Source: DASPWW01 sp963841715
GTDB taxonomy: Bacteria; Actinomycetota; Thermoleophilia; Solirubrobacterales; 70-9
Length of the DNA: 64,000 nucleotides
Direction: 5' to 3'
Assembly: GCA_963841715.1 (NCBI GenBank)
Contig: CAWJDP010000001.1
Coordinates: 310,001-374,000 of the forward strand
Each line of letters starts with the position of its first letter. Position 1 is the first letter of the stretch. A model generated the notes under the pieces. That model was not told the origin of the DNA. It did no database searches and saw nothing but the letters and a program-made list of their open reading frames with translations. Of this stretch, positions 24,109-32,469 are shown piece after piece. The position numbers were made by a program, and so were the translations under genes.

Positions 24109-26670
24109 ATGGACGCCGAGCGCCTGAAGCGCCTCGAAGCGACGACCAGATACGTCCCCGGCGAGGTCGAGGGGCCGATCTTCGCGCGCTGGTTGGAGAG
24201 CGGCTGCTTCCACCCTCCGGCCGAGGGGATGCCCGAGACGAACTTCTCGGTCTCGATCCCGCCGCCGAACGTGACCGGCGCGCTGCACATGGGCCACGCG
24301 CTGAACGGGTCGATGCAGGACGCGCTCGTCCGCATGCGGCGGATGCAGGGCCGCAACACGCTGTGGCTGCTCGGAACGGACCACGCGAGCATCGCGGTCC
24401 ACGCTGTGCTCGAGAACGAGCTTCGCGAGGAGGGTGTCTCGCGCTACGACCTCGGGCGCGAGGCGTTCCTGGAGCGGGCGTGGGCGTGGAAGGAGAAGTA
24501 CGGCTCGACGATCGTCGAGCAGTACAAGCGCCTCGGTGCGTCGTGCGACTACGAGCGCGAGCGCTTCACCCTCGACGAGGGCTACGTCCGCGCCGTCCAC
24601 CGCGTCTTCAAGGCGCTCTACGACAAGGGCTTCATCTACCGCGACAACTACATCGTCAACTGGGACGTCGGCTCGAACTCGGTGATCTCCGACCTCGAGG
24701 TCGAGAGCCGAGACGTCGAGGACGCGCTGTACGAGATCGACTACCCGATCGAGGGCACGGACGATGTGCTCACCGTCGCCACCGTTCGGCCGGAGACGAT
24801 GCTCGCCGACACCGCGGTCGCCGTGAACCCGAGCGACGATCGCTACCGCTCGCTGGTCGGGAGCCACTGCATCCTTCCGCTCGTCGGCCGCCGACTGCCG
24901 GTCATCGCCGATCAGCACGTCGACGTCGAGTTCGGCACCGGGGCGCTGAAGATCACCCCGGGTCACGACCCGAACGACTTCGAGATCGGCCGCACCCACG
25001 GCCTCGAGGAGGTGAGCGTGATCGGCGAGGACGGTCGGATGACCGAGGCCGCGGGCGAGCGCTTCGCCGGGCTGACCGTCGAGGAGGCGAAGGAGGCCGT
25101 GGTCGAGGCGCTGCGCGAGCAGGGGCGGATTCACAGCGAGGAGCCGTTCATTCACAAGGTGCCGTTCTCGCACCGCTCCGGGGCGCGGATCGAGCCGCTG
25201 ATCTCGCTGCAGTGGTTCTGCCGCATGGACGAGCTCGCCGCGCCTGCGATCGACGTCGTCGCGCGCGGCGAGGTCCGGATCACGCCCGAGAACTGGAAGC
25301 GGGTCTACCTCGACTGGATGGGAAGGATCAGGCCGTGGTGCATCTCGCGCCAGCTGTGGTGGGGCCATCGGATCCCGGTCTGGTACTGCGACGCCTGCGG
25401 CGAGACGATCGTCGCCGAGGAGCCGCCCGAGCGCTGCGGCAAGTGCGACGGGCCGCTGCGCCAGGACGAGGACGTCCTCGACACCTGGTTCAGCTCCGCC
25501 CTGTGGCCGTTCGCGACCCTCGGCTGGCCCGACGAGACGCCGGAGCTGCGCGCGTTCTACCCGACCGACTTCCTGACGACGGCGCGCGACATCCTCTTCC
25601 TCTGGGTCGCGCGGATGATCATGATGGGGCTCGAGTTCCCGGGCGCGATCCCGTTCCACGATGTCTACGTGCACTCCGTGATCCAGGCGCCCGACGGCCG
25701 GCGGATGTCGAAGAGCCTCGGGACGGGGATCGACCCGCTCGACGAGATCGAGGCCCAGGGTGCGGACGCGCTGCGCTTCGGGCTGCTCGCGATGTCGTCG
25801 AGCCAGGACGTTCCGTACTCGAAGGACCGCGTCCAGCAGGGGCTCGACCTCGCGAACAAGATCTGGAACGCGTCGCGCCTGATCCTGCTCAACGCCGCCG
25901 AGGTCGCGCCGGAGCCGCGCGGCGTCAGGGTCGAGGACCGCTGGATCCAGTCGAGGCTCGAGCGCGCGATCGAGGCGGTCAGCGGCGACCTCGACGGCTA
26001 CGACTTCGCCCACGCCGCGCTTGAGCTCTACCGGTTCTTCTGGTCCGAGCTCTGCGACTGGTACCTCGAGATCGTCAAGCCGCGGCTGTATGACGGAGAC
26101 GAGGACGTCGCCGCGACGCTGCTGTGGACGCTCGAGCGCTTCCTCGCGCTCGCGCATCCGCTGATGCCGTTCGTTACCGAGGCGATCCACGACTACCTCC
26201 CCGATCGAGACCGGATGCTCGTCGTCGAGCCGTATCCGGAGCCGCGGCCCGACCTCATCGATGCCGATGCCGAGGTGGAGGTTGGCGCCGCGATCGAGCT
26301 GACGCGCAGCCTGCGCCGGTGGCGCGACCTCGTCGGGGTTCCCGCTGGCAGCGTGCTCGCGGCGCGGGTCGGCGACGGCGAGCCGCCCCACGAGCTCGTC
26401 GGGAGGCTGTCGCGGGTGAGCTTCGAGGGCGGGGGCGCCGAGGCCCTCGCGGCGATTGGCCCGGTCGAGATCCTCTCGAATGACGAGGTCGACGCCGACC
26501 AGGTCGGGGTGCGGATCGAGGCGCGACGCGGCGAGCTCCGCGCCGAGGTCACCCGCGCCGAGGGCAAGCTCGCGAACGAGAAGTTCGTCGCCAACGCGCC
26601 GCCCGAGGTGGTCGCGGCCGAGCGCGAGAAGCTCGACGCCTACCGCGCCGAGCTCCAGGAGCTGGAATAG
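24109..26670 (+). CDS. valS: Valyl-tRNA synthetase
   Basis: 853 residues. The class I signatures are PPNVTGALHMGHAL (HIGH form HMGH, ~60) and RRMSKSLG (KMSKS form, ~531). Also present are the editing domain (VRPETMLADTAVAVNP; GTGALKITPGHDPNDFEIG) and the zinc-type segment CDACGE...CGKCDG. The C-terminal anticodon domain and a final coiled coil (AEREKLDAYRAELQELE) complete it. It charges tRNA-Val and edits Thr-tRNA-Val. ATG 24109 begins MDAERLKRLEATTRYVPGEV. The gap from the divergent exported cluster is ~90 bp. Confidence 0.97.
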   Translation: MDAERLKRLEATTRYVPGEVEGPIFARWLESGCFHPPAEGMPETNFSVSIPPPNVTGALHMGHALNGSMQDALVRMRRMQGRNTLWLLGTDHASIAVHAVLENELREEGVSRYDLGREAFLERAWAWKEKYGSTIVEQYKRLGASCDYERERFTLDEGYVRAVHRVFKALYDKGFIYRDNYIVNWDVGSNSVISDLEVESRDVEDALYEIDYPIEGTDDVLTVATVRPETMLADTAVAVNPSDDRYRSLVGSHCILPLVGRRLPVIADQHVDVEFGTGALKITPGHDPNDFEIGRTHGLEEVSVIGEDGRMTEAAGERFAGLTVEEAKEAVVEALREQGRIHSEEPFIHKVPFSHRSGARIEPLISLQWFCRMDELAAPAIDVVARGEVRITPENWKRVYLDWMGRIRPWCISRQLWWGHRIPVWYCDACGETIVAEEPPERCGKCDGPLRQDEDVLDTWFSSALWPFATLGWPDETPELRAFYPTDFLTTARDILFLWVARMIMMGLEFPGAIPFHDVYVHSVIQAPDGRRMSKSLGTGIDPLDEIEAQGADALRFGLLAMSSSQDVPYSKDRVQQGLDLANKIWNASRLILLNAAEVAPEPRGVRVEDRWIQSRLERAIEAVSGDLDGYDFAHAALELYRFFWSELCDWYLEIVKPRLYDGDEDVAATLLWTLERFLALAHPLMPFVTEAIHDYLPDRDRMLVVEPYPEPRPDLIDADAEVEVGAAIELTRSLRRWRDLVGVPAGSVLAARVGDGEPPHELVGRLSRVSFEGGGAEALAAIGPVEILSNDEVDADQVGVRIEARRGELRAEVTRAEGKLANEKFVANAPPEVVAAEREKLDAYRAELQELE

Positions 26671-27929
26671 CGGGTTCGTTCGACCCCGAGGCGTATCTCG
26701 CCTCGCTCGAGCCGATCGGGTGGAAGCTCGGGCTCGACCGGATTCGGCGGCTGACCTCGGCGCTCGGCATGCCCCAGAACCGCTTCGCGTCGATTCACGT
26801 CGTCGGCACGAACGGCAAGTCCTCGGTCGCCGAGGCGGGCGCGGCGCTGCTCGAGGCGCAGGGTCTGCGCACGGGCACATACCTGTCGCCCCACGTCGAG
26901 CACTGGCGCGAGCGTGTGTGGGTTCGCGGGGTCGAGATCGGGGGGGCGGAGTTCGCCGCCGCGGTCGAGCGCACCGCAGAGGCCGTCGAGGTTGTCAACC
27001 GGAGTCTCGACGAGGGCGAGTCCGTGACCCAGTTCGAGGCATGCACCGCCGCCGCGTTCGTCGCCCTGGCCGCGGCCCGGGTCGAGGTCGGGGTGATCGA
27101 GGCGGGGCTCGGAGGCCGGCTCGACGCAACGAACGTCCTGCCCTCCCGGGTCACGGCGCTGACCTCGATCGGACTCGACCACACCGAATGGCTGGGCACC
27201 ACCGAGCTCGAGATCGCCGCCGAGAAGCTTGCGGTGCTGCGCGACCACTCGACGCTGGTGCTGGGACGCGTGGGCCCCGAGGTCGAGGCACTCGCCGAGC
27301 GCACCGCGGACGAGCACGGCGCGGGGCTCGTTCGCGCGGACCGGCCCGACCCGCGGCTCGACGCCGCGCCGTACCAGCGCCGCAACTTCGCGGTCGCCGT
27401 CGCCGCCGCGACCGCGCTCGCGGGCGAGCTCGACGAGGCGGCCGTGAGTGCGGTTGCCGAGCAACTTCGCCTCGCCGGGCGGATGGAGGTGATCGACGTG
27501 GGGCCGGAGGTCGTCGTCGACGCCGCCCACAACGCCGACGGCGCACGAGCCGTCGCCGAGGCGCTGCCCGCGATCGCCGGCGGCCGCTCGGTCGTGGCCT
27601 GCCTCGCGGTGCTCGCCGACAAGGACGTCGCCGGGATCGTCAACGCGCTCGCGCCGACGCTGGACGGGGCGGTGTGCACCGAGATCCCCGCCGCGCGCCT
27701 CGAAGGCTCCGGCCGCCCCGGAGCGCGGGCGCTGCCGGCCGCCGAGCTCGCCGAGCTGTGCCGCGCCGCCGGGCTTGCGGAGGTCGCGGTCGAGCCCGAT
27801 CCCGAGCGCGCCGTCACGGCCGCGATCGCCCGTGCGGCCGAGCGCGGTGGGATCGCGCTCTGCGCCGGTTCCCACTACCTTCTCGGCTACGCATGGACAA
27901 GGATGCACGGTCCGAACTACTCGCGATGA
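26667..27929 (+). CDS. folC: Folylpolyglutamate synthase / dihydrofolate synthase
   Basis: 420 residues if started at ATA 26667. The P-loop is HVVGTNGKSSVAEAG. Mur-ligase features follow (EVGVIEAGLGGRLDATN; VVVDAAHNADGARAV). It adds glutamates to folates and may also make dihydrofolate. The first ATG (26769) would cut off SFDPEAYLASLEPIGWKLG and LDRIRRLTSALG, which are conserved at FolC N-termini, yet no ATG/GTG/TTG exists upstream in frame. ATA 26667 overlaps the valS stop (ATAG) and has AGGAG (26657-26661) five bases before it. A non-canonical ATA start is therefore proposed. Confidence 0.9.
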   Translation: MAGSFDPEAYLASLEPIGWKLGLDRIRRLTSALGMPQNRFASIHVVGTNGKSSVAEAGAALLEAQGLRTGTYLSPHVEHWRERVWVRGVEIGGAEFAAAVERTAEAVEVVNRSLDEGESVTQFEACTAAAFVALAAARVEVGVIEAGLGGRLDATNVLPSRVTALTSIGLDHTEWLGTTELEIAAEKLAVLRDHSTLVLGRVGPEVEALAERTADEHGAGLVRADRPDPRLDAAPYQRRNFAVAVAAATALAGELDEAAVSAVAEQLRLAGRMEVIDVGPEVVVDAAHNADGARAVAEALPAIAGGRSVVACLAVLADKDVAGIVNALAPTLDGAVCTEIPAARLEGSGRPGARALPAAELAELCRAAGLAEVAVEPDPERAVTAAIARAAERGGIALCAGSHYLLGYAWTRMHGPNYSR

Positions 27930-28012
27930 TGGGGCTGGTCGCCGCCGTGGTGGCGATCGTGATCCTCGTCTTCTTCGGGATCGGCTACCTGTTCGGACGG
28001 CTGTTTCTCTAG
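27893..28012 (+). CDS. 39-residue single-span membrane protein
   Basis: ATG 27893 lies inside the last 37 bases of folC, in another frame. The product starts MDKDARSELLAMMGLVAAVV and ends in a hydrophobic helix closing YLFGRLFL: an acidic/basic N-terminal tail and one ~25-residue transmembrane segment. Codons are GC-third rich as in neighbouring genes. The overlap with folC suggests translational coupling. I recall similar short membrane proteins at this place in related genomes, but it has no assigned role. Confidence 0.7.
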   Translation: MDKDARSELLAMMGLVAAVVAIVILVFFGIGYLFGRLFL

Positions 28013-28037
28013 CCCCCGGTCGGGTACCAGCACGGAC

Positions 28038-28049
28038 AGCCCCGGGGCT
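28038..28049 (+). terminator. Short GC palindrome after the folC unit
   Basis: AGCCCCGGGGCT is a perfect 12-bp palindrome 26 bases after the small membrane protein stop. It has little loop, so it is only a weak terminator candidate. Confidence 0.25.
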
Positions 28050-28112
28050 CGGCACGCAGGCATGGTTTCGTGCGCGCGGGCGAAGATAGGGATCGTCGCT
28101 CAGGCAACGAAG

Positions 28113-28118
28113 TAGACT
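28113..28118 (+). promoter_or_regulatory. -10 element for the zinc-ribbon membrane protein gene
   Basis: TAGACT, identical to the clpP element, lies 38 bases before ATG 28157, giving a leader of about 32 bases. No good -35 sequence is visible. Confidence 0.4.
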
Positions 28119-28156
28119 GCTTCCGGGCCCGAACCACGCAATTTGGGGCTCAACCC

Positions 28157-28762
28157 ATGGTCTTTGCCCTGTTCGGAATCAACAACGGCGCACTGAATCT
28201 GATCGTCAACCTGCTGGTTCTGTTCCTGGTTGTCGTCTACTTTGCGCTGATCGCGTGGACGTACTTCGACGCCAAGCGCCGGATGGAGGACCAGGTCCTA
28301 GTGATGTGCGCGGTCGGCGCGTCGCTGTTCCCGTTCATCGGCACGGTCGTGTACACGATCCTGCGCCCGCCGGAGTTCCTCGAGGACGCGCGCGAGCGCG
28401 AGGTCGAGACCCGCGCCGCGGAGCTGCGGCTGCGCCAGCTCTCCGAGCAGTCGTGCCCGAACTGCGACTACCCGCTCGAGAAGAGCTTCCTCCGCTGCCC
28501 GAACTGCCAGGCGCGGGTCAAGGATCCGTGCCCGTCGTGCAAGAAGCCGCTCGATCCGCGCTGGGTGATGTGCCCGTACTGCGAGACCCCTGTCCAGCGT
28601 CGCTCGTCGACGCGCCGCCGCGCGCCCGGCCAGCCAAAGGCGAAGCAGAAGCAGCGCCGTCAGGCGCCTGGGCCGGTCGGCCGGCGCACGGGCTCCGGTA
28701 AGGGCGACGAGGGCGCGAAGGACGGCGCCGAGCAGACCTCGCGTCCCGCGACCGCCTCGTAG
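28157..28762 (+). CDS. Two-TM membrane protein with double zinc ribbon
   Basis: 201 residues from ATG 28157 (MVFALFGINNGALN). Two hydrophobic segments (ALNLIVNLLVLFLVVVYFALIAW; VLVMCAVGASLFPFIGTVVYTIL) anchor it. A cytoplasmic double zinc ribbon (DZANK-type) follows with four Cys pairs: CPNC, CPNC, CPSC and CPYC at ~95-145. A Lys/Arg/Pro-rich, probably disordered tail ends the protein. Such ribbons bind zinc and mediate protein or nucleic-acid contacts. The conserved place before ndk-maf-mre suggests a cell-envelope or translation-linked role, but this is unknown. Confidence 0.82.
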   Translation: MVFALFGINNGALNLIVNLLVLFLVVVYFALIAWTYFDAKRRMEDQVLVMCAVGASLFPFIGTVVYTILRPPEFLEDAREREVETRAAELRLRQLSEQSCPNCDYPLEKSFLRCPNCQARVKDPCPSCKKPLDPRWVMCPYCETPVQRRSSTRRRAPGQPKAKQKQRRQAPGPVGRRTGSGKGDEGAKDGAEQTSRPATAS

Positions 28763-28781
28763 CTGAGCCTGGACAAGACCT

Positions 28782-29186
28782 GTGTCGCGGACGCTGATCC
28801 TGGTCAAGCCCGACGCCTTTGACCGCGGGCTGAGCGGGGAGGTGATCTCTCGCTTCGAGAGCAAGGGCCTGACGCTTGCGGCGCTGAAGCTCGTCACCAT
28901 CGATGAGGACTTTGCCGGCAGGCACTACGCCGAGCACGCCGAGAGGCCGTTCTTCGGGGAGCTGGTCGCGTTCATCACCCGGGGACCGCTGGTCGCGATG
29001 GTGCTCGAGGGGGCGAACGCGGTCGAGGCGGCGCGCCAGCTGATCGGGGCCACCGACCCGCTCGAGGCGGCGACGGGCTCGATTCGGGGCGACTACGCGG
29101 TCGAGGTCACGTTCAACCTCGTCCACGGCTCGGACTCCGACGAGTCGGCCGAGCGCGAGATCGCGCTCTGGTTCCCGGACCTCTAG
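28782..29186 (+). CDS. ndk: Nucleoside diphosphate kinase
   Basis: 134 residues from GTG 28782. It opens SRTLILVKPDAFDRGLSGEVISRFE, has HYAEHAERPFFGELVAFITRGPLVAMVLEG in the middle, and the active-site histidine in NLVHGSDS (~117). It moves the gamma phosphate from ATP to other NDPs through a phosphohistidine. It lies 19 bases after the zinc-ribbon gene and 16 bases before maf. Confidence 0.97.
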   Translation: MSRTLILVKPDAFDRGLSGEVISRFESKGLTLAALKLVTIDEDFAGRHYAEHAERPFFGELVAFITRGPLVAMVLEGANAVEAARQLIGATDPLEAATGSIRGDYAVEVTFNLVHGSDSDESAEREIALWFPDL

Positions 29187-29202
29187 ACGGCGGAGCGCAG
29201 TC

Positions 29203-29766
29203 GTGCTGATCCTCGCCTCGGCGTCGCCGCGTCGCAGTGGCATCCTCGCCGCACTCGGGATCGCGTTCGAGCTCGCCCCCCAGGCGGTCGAGGAGCTCGA
29301 CGACGGAGACCCCGAGGAGCTCGTGCTCGAGAACGCACGGCGAAAGGCGGCCGCCGGCCTCCGCGGCGCACCCGACGGCGCCGTCTCGCTCGGCGTCGAC
29401 ACAGATGTCGTCCTTGACGGCCGCGTGCTCGGCAAGGCGGCCGACAAGCACGCGGCGCACTCGCGCCTCGCGGCGCTCTCGGGACGCACCCACGAGGTCC
29501 TCAGCGGGCTCGTGCTGCTGCAGGACGGAGGGAGGGAGCGCGCCGGGACCGCCCGTTCGCAGGTCACGTTTCGCGATCTCGACTCGGCGACGCTCGATCT
29601 CTACCTCGACTCCGGCGAGTGGCGCGACCGCGCCGGCGCGTACGCGATCCAGGGACTCGGGTCGATCCTGATCGAGCGCCTCGAGGGCGACTTCTCGAAT
29701 GTCGTCGGGTTCCCCGTCGGGCTGCTCCTCGAGCTCGCCCCCGAGCTCCTCGAAGCGGGGGGCTGA
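29203..29766 (+). CDS. maf: Maf-like nucleotide pyrophosphatase
   Basis: 187 residues from GTG 29203. It carries LILASASPRRSGIL at the start, the DTDVVLDGRVLGKAADKHAAHSRLAALSGRTHEV region (substrate Asp), and DRAGAYAIQGLGSILIERLEGDFSNVVGFPVGLL near the end. These are the hallmark segments of Maf/YhdE, which hydrolyses modified or canonical dTTP/UTP and is linked to septum control. It stands just before the mre cluster, a classical context. Confidence 0.94.
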   Translation: MLILASASPRRSGILAALGIAFELAPQAVEELDDGDPEELVLENARRKAAAGLRGAPDGAVSLGVDTDVVLDGRVLGKAADKHAAHSRLAALSGRTHEVLSGLVLLQDGGRERAGTARSQVTFRDLDSATLDLYLDSGEWRDRAGAYAIQGLGSILIERLEGDFSNVVGFPVGLLLELAPELLEAGG

Positions 29767-29806
29767 GCGGGCCGTCGGGCGCCGTCGCCAGCCTCGCTGC
29801 AGGCAA

Positions 29807-29834
29807 TTTCGCTTGCGGGGCCGTCCGGTAAAAT
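29807..29834 (+). promoter_or_regulatory. Candidate promoter of the mre operon
   Basis: TTTCGC (29807-29812), 16-bp spacer, TAAAAT (29829-29834). Transcription would begin near 29841, leaving a ~98-base leader before the mreB ATG. The leader (29835-29938) holds no recognised riboswitch. Confidence 0.45.
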
Positions 29835-29938
29835 GCCTCGACTCGTACGCCAGGACGAGTCCCGGGCGGCGACCAGCGCCCGCCGCGCATCGCCGCCCCC
29901 GCTCGCCAGGCTCATCACTCCGCACCGATCCCTTACCC

Positions 29939-30997
29939 ATGGGTTTGCTCAGTTACCTGACCGCGTTTGGCGGCCGAGACATGGCCGTCGACCTGGGCAC
30001 CGCGAACACGCTGGTTTACGTGCGTGGGCGTGGGATTGTGCTCTCAGAACCGTCGGTTGTGGCCGTCGATTCCCAGACTGGGGAGGTACACGCCGTCGGC
30101 GTCGAAGCAAAGAGGATGCTCGGACGTACGCCCGGCACGATCACGGCTATCCGCCCGCTCAAGGACGGCGTCATCGCCGACTTCGACGTCACCGAGCGCA
30201 TGCTTCGACACTTCATCGAGAAGGTGCACCAGAATCGCTGGGCGCACCCCCGCGTCGTCGTCTGCGTGCCCTCGGGGGTCACCGGAGTCGAGAAGCGCGC
30301 GGTCGAGGAGGCGTGCCTGTCCGCCGGCGCCCGCCAGGCGTACCTGATCGAGGAGCCGATGGCGGCGGCGATCGGCGCCGGGCTCCCGGTCGGCGAGCCG
30401 ACCGGGAGCATGGTCGTCGACGTTGGCGGCGGGACGAGCGAGGTCGCGGTGATCTCGCTCGGGGGGATCGTCGTCTCGCAGTCGATCCGGGTCGGCGGCG
30501 ACGAGCTCGACGAGGCGATCGTCTCGTACTGCAAGCAGCGCCACAAGCTCTTGATCGGACAGCAGACCGCTGAGGAGGTAAAGCTCGAGGCTGGCTGCGC
30601 GACCCCGCTGCCCGAGGAGGTCACGACCGAGATCCGCGGCCGCGACCTCGTCACCGGACTCCCGAAGACCGTCCGCCTCACTTCGGAGGAGGTTCGCCAC
30701 GCGCTCGATGAGCCGCTGTCGCAGATCATCGGCGCGATCCGCGACACGCTCGACCGCACGCCGCCCGAGCTCGCCGCCGACATCATGGACCGCGGCGTCA
30801 CCCTCGCCGGGGGCGGCTCGTTGCTCCAGGGGATGGAGCAGCGCCTGCGCGACGAGTGCCAGATGCCCGCACAGCTTGCCGACTCGCCACTTACCTGCGT
30901 CGCCGTCGGCTCGGGCCGTTCGCTGGAGGAGTTCGACACGATTCACAAGGCGAACCGGAACTCCGGGCGGCGGGGGTACGCGGCGGCGGCGCGCTAG
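29939..30997 (+). CDS. mreB: Rod shape-determining actin homologue MreB
   Basis: 352 residues from ATG 29939 (MGLLSYLTAFGGRDMAVDLG). Actin-fold phosphate loops are DLGTANTLVYVRGRGIVLSEPSV and VVDVGGGTSEVAVISLGG. The adenosine motif is RGVTLAGGGSLLQGM. MreB filaments direct side-wall peptidoglycan synthesis with MreC, MreD, PBP2 and RodA, all encoded directly downstream. The presence of the full set implies rod growth by lateral elongation, unlike polar-growing actinobacteria such as mycobacteria, which lack mreB. Confidence 0.97.
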   Translation: MGLLSYLTAFGGRDMAVDLGTANTLVYVRGRGIVLSEPSVVAVDSQTGEVHAVGVEAKRMLGRTPGTITAIRPLKDGVIADFDVTERMLRHFIEKVHQNRWAHPRVVVCVPSGVTGVEKRAVEEACLSAGARQAYLIEEPMAAAIGAGLPVGEPTGSMVVDVGGGTSEVAVISLGGIVVSQSIRVGGDELDEAIVSYCKQRHKLLIGQQTAEEVKLEAGCATPLPEEVTTEIRGRDLVTGLPKTVRLTSEEVRHALDEPLSQIIGAIRDTLDRTPPELAADIMDRGVTLAGGGSLLQGMEQRLRDECQMPAQLADSPLTCVAVGSGRSLEEFDTIHKANRNSGRRGYAAAAR

Positions 30998-31009
30998 GGG
31001 GGACGCGAC

Positions 31010-31909
31010 ATGTACCGAAAGCAGGTTCGCCGGCGCCGCGCGGTGCTGGTGTTGCTCGTCGTCGTCTCACTGATCCTGCTCTCGAGCCGGTTCAGCGAGG
31101 GCTCGGGCGGGCCGCTGCACAGCGTCCAGCGCGGGATCGCGACCGTACTGTCACCGTTCGAGGAGGTCGCAGGCCGGGCGCTCAAGCCCGGCCGCGACGC
31201 GATCAACTGGTTCGGCGAGACGTTCAAGGCGCGGGGTGAGAACGCCGACCTCCGGGCGCAGGTGCGGAGCCTGCGCTCGAAGCTGGTGCGCCAGCAGCAG
31301 GCGCTGGGCGAGAACCGCCAGTTCCGCAAGCTGCTGAAGCTCGGCCCCGGCGGCGGCGAGGCCGGCTACGAGGCGGTCACCGGCCGGGTGATCGCGCGCT
31401 CGCCGAGCGTCTGGTACTCGACGGTGAGCGTCGACAAGGGCTCGAGCTCTCAGGTGGCGGTCGACGATCCGGTGATCACCGGCGACGGCCTGATCGGCCA
31501 CGTCACCGACGTCACCTCGGGCAGCGCCCAGGTGACGCTGATCACCGACCAGAGCAGCGCCGTGTCGGTTCAGGTGCTCCCGAACGGTCCCCAGGGGGTG
31601 CTCAAGCCGAACGTCGGCGACCCCAACGACCTCCTGCTCGACTTCATCGAGAACGACCGCAAGGTCCGCGACGGCCAGCTGATCGTCACCGCGGGATGGC
31701 GGCTCGGGAAGCTCGGGTCGATGTACCCGTACGGGATCAAGGTCGGGCGCGTGACCCAGGCGAGCGCGAACGAGCAGGAGACCTACCAGCGCGTCCACGT
31801 GAAGCCGTTCGCGGACGTCCGCGACCTCCAGTTCGTTCGCATCCTGACCAAGGGCACCGCCTCGCCGGGCCAGAGCCAGGCGGCGAGCCCGAGCGGGGCC
31901 TCCGGATGA
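31010..31909 (+). CDS. mreC: Rod shape-determining protein MreC
   Basis: 299 residues. One N-terminal transmembrane helix (AVLVLLVVVSLILLSSRF) is followed by a coiled coil (ENADLRAQVRSLRSKLVRQQQAL) and the periplasm-facing beta-barrel region (GRVIARSPSVWYSTVSVDKGSSSQVAVDDPVITGDGLIGHV; VLPNGPQGVLKP). A Ser/Gly/Gln tail ends it. MreC activates PBP2 in the elongasome. Its stop overlaps mreD (ATGA). Confidence 0.95.
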   Translation: MYRKQVRRRRAVLVLLVVVSLILLSSRFSEGSGGPLHSVQRGIATVLSPFEEVAGRALKPGRDAINWFGETFKARGENADLRAQVRSLRSKLVRQQQALGENRQFRKLLKLGPGGGEAGYEAVTGRVIARSPSVWYSTVSVDKGSSSQVAVDDPVITGDGLIGHVTDVTSGSAQVTLITDQSSAVSVQVLPNGPQGVLKPNVGDPNDLLLDFIENDRKVRDGQLIVTAGWRLGKLGSMYPYGIKVGRVTQASANEQETYQRVHVKPFADVRDLQFVRILTKGTASPGQSQAASPSGASG

Positions 31910-32469
31910 TCGTCACCCCCTGGATCTCCGCACGGATCGCGCTGATCCTCGCCGTCGGCGCCGTCCTCCAGCTCTCCTTCTTCTCCGAGATCGACCTGTT
32001 CGGGGCCTCGCCCGAGTTGATGCCGGTGCTGATCGTCTGCCTCGGCCTGCTCGGCGGCGCCGTGATCGGCGCCGTTTGCGGATTCGCGGCCGGGCTGTTG
32101 ATTGACTCGGCGCTGCTGCAGACGCTCGGGGTTTCATCGCTGACCCTGCTCGCCGTCGGCTATCTCGCGGGCCGCTACCGCGAGGGCTTTACCGTGACCA
32201 GCCGCTGGACGCCGCCGCTGCTCGCCGGCGGGCTGACGCTCGTCGCAACGACGGGCTTCGCGCTGATCCACGTGATGCTCGGCGTCGACTCCCCCGTCAG
32301 CCTGCTCGTCGTCCGCGACGCCCTCGTCAAGTCGGTGTTCGGGTTCCTGCTCGCGTTTCCCGTCTATCCGCTGCTGCGCTGGATCCTTCGCCCCGCGCTC
32401 GTCGACGCTCCGGGTGAGAGCGGCGTCACGACCCCGATCGACGGCAGGTTCATGAGGTCACCGTCGTGA
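31906..32469 (+). CDS. mreD: Rod shape-determining membrane protein MreD
   Basis: 187 residues, five to six hydrophobic segments. Typical MreD pieces are ILAVGAVLQLSFFSEIDLFG, LMPVLIVCLGLLGGAVIGAVCGFAAGLLID and LGVSSLTLLAVGYLAGRY. It holds the MreC-PBP2-RodA complex together in the membrane. ATG 31906 overlaps the mreC stop, and its own end overlaps mrdA (GTGATG), so translation is coupled. Confidence 0.93.
   Translation: MIVTPWISARIALILAVGAVLQLSFFSEIDLFGASPELMPVLIVCLGLLGGAVIGAVCGFAAGLLIDSALLQTLGVSSLTLLAVGYLAGRYREGFTVTSRWTPPLLAGGLTLVATTGFALIHVMLGVDSPVSLLVVRDALVKSVFGFLLAFPVYPLLRWILRPALVDAPGESGVTTPIDGRFMRSPS

Noticed and set aside
23842..26880. Very long antisense reading frame (1012 codons) opposite valS
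   Set aside because: It is a consequence of GC-rich third positions on the coding strand; valS motifs are complete and the antisense product is Arg/Leu/Gly-rich without domains. Similar long frames opposite tig, mrdA, obgE and leuS were rejected for the same reason.
28021..28110. Palindrome AGCCCCGGGGCT as a riboswitch or operator
   Set aside because: Too short and without a loop; retained only as a weak terminator candidate.
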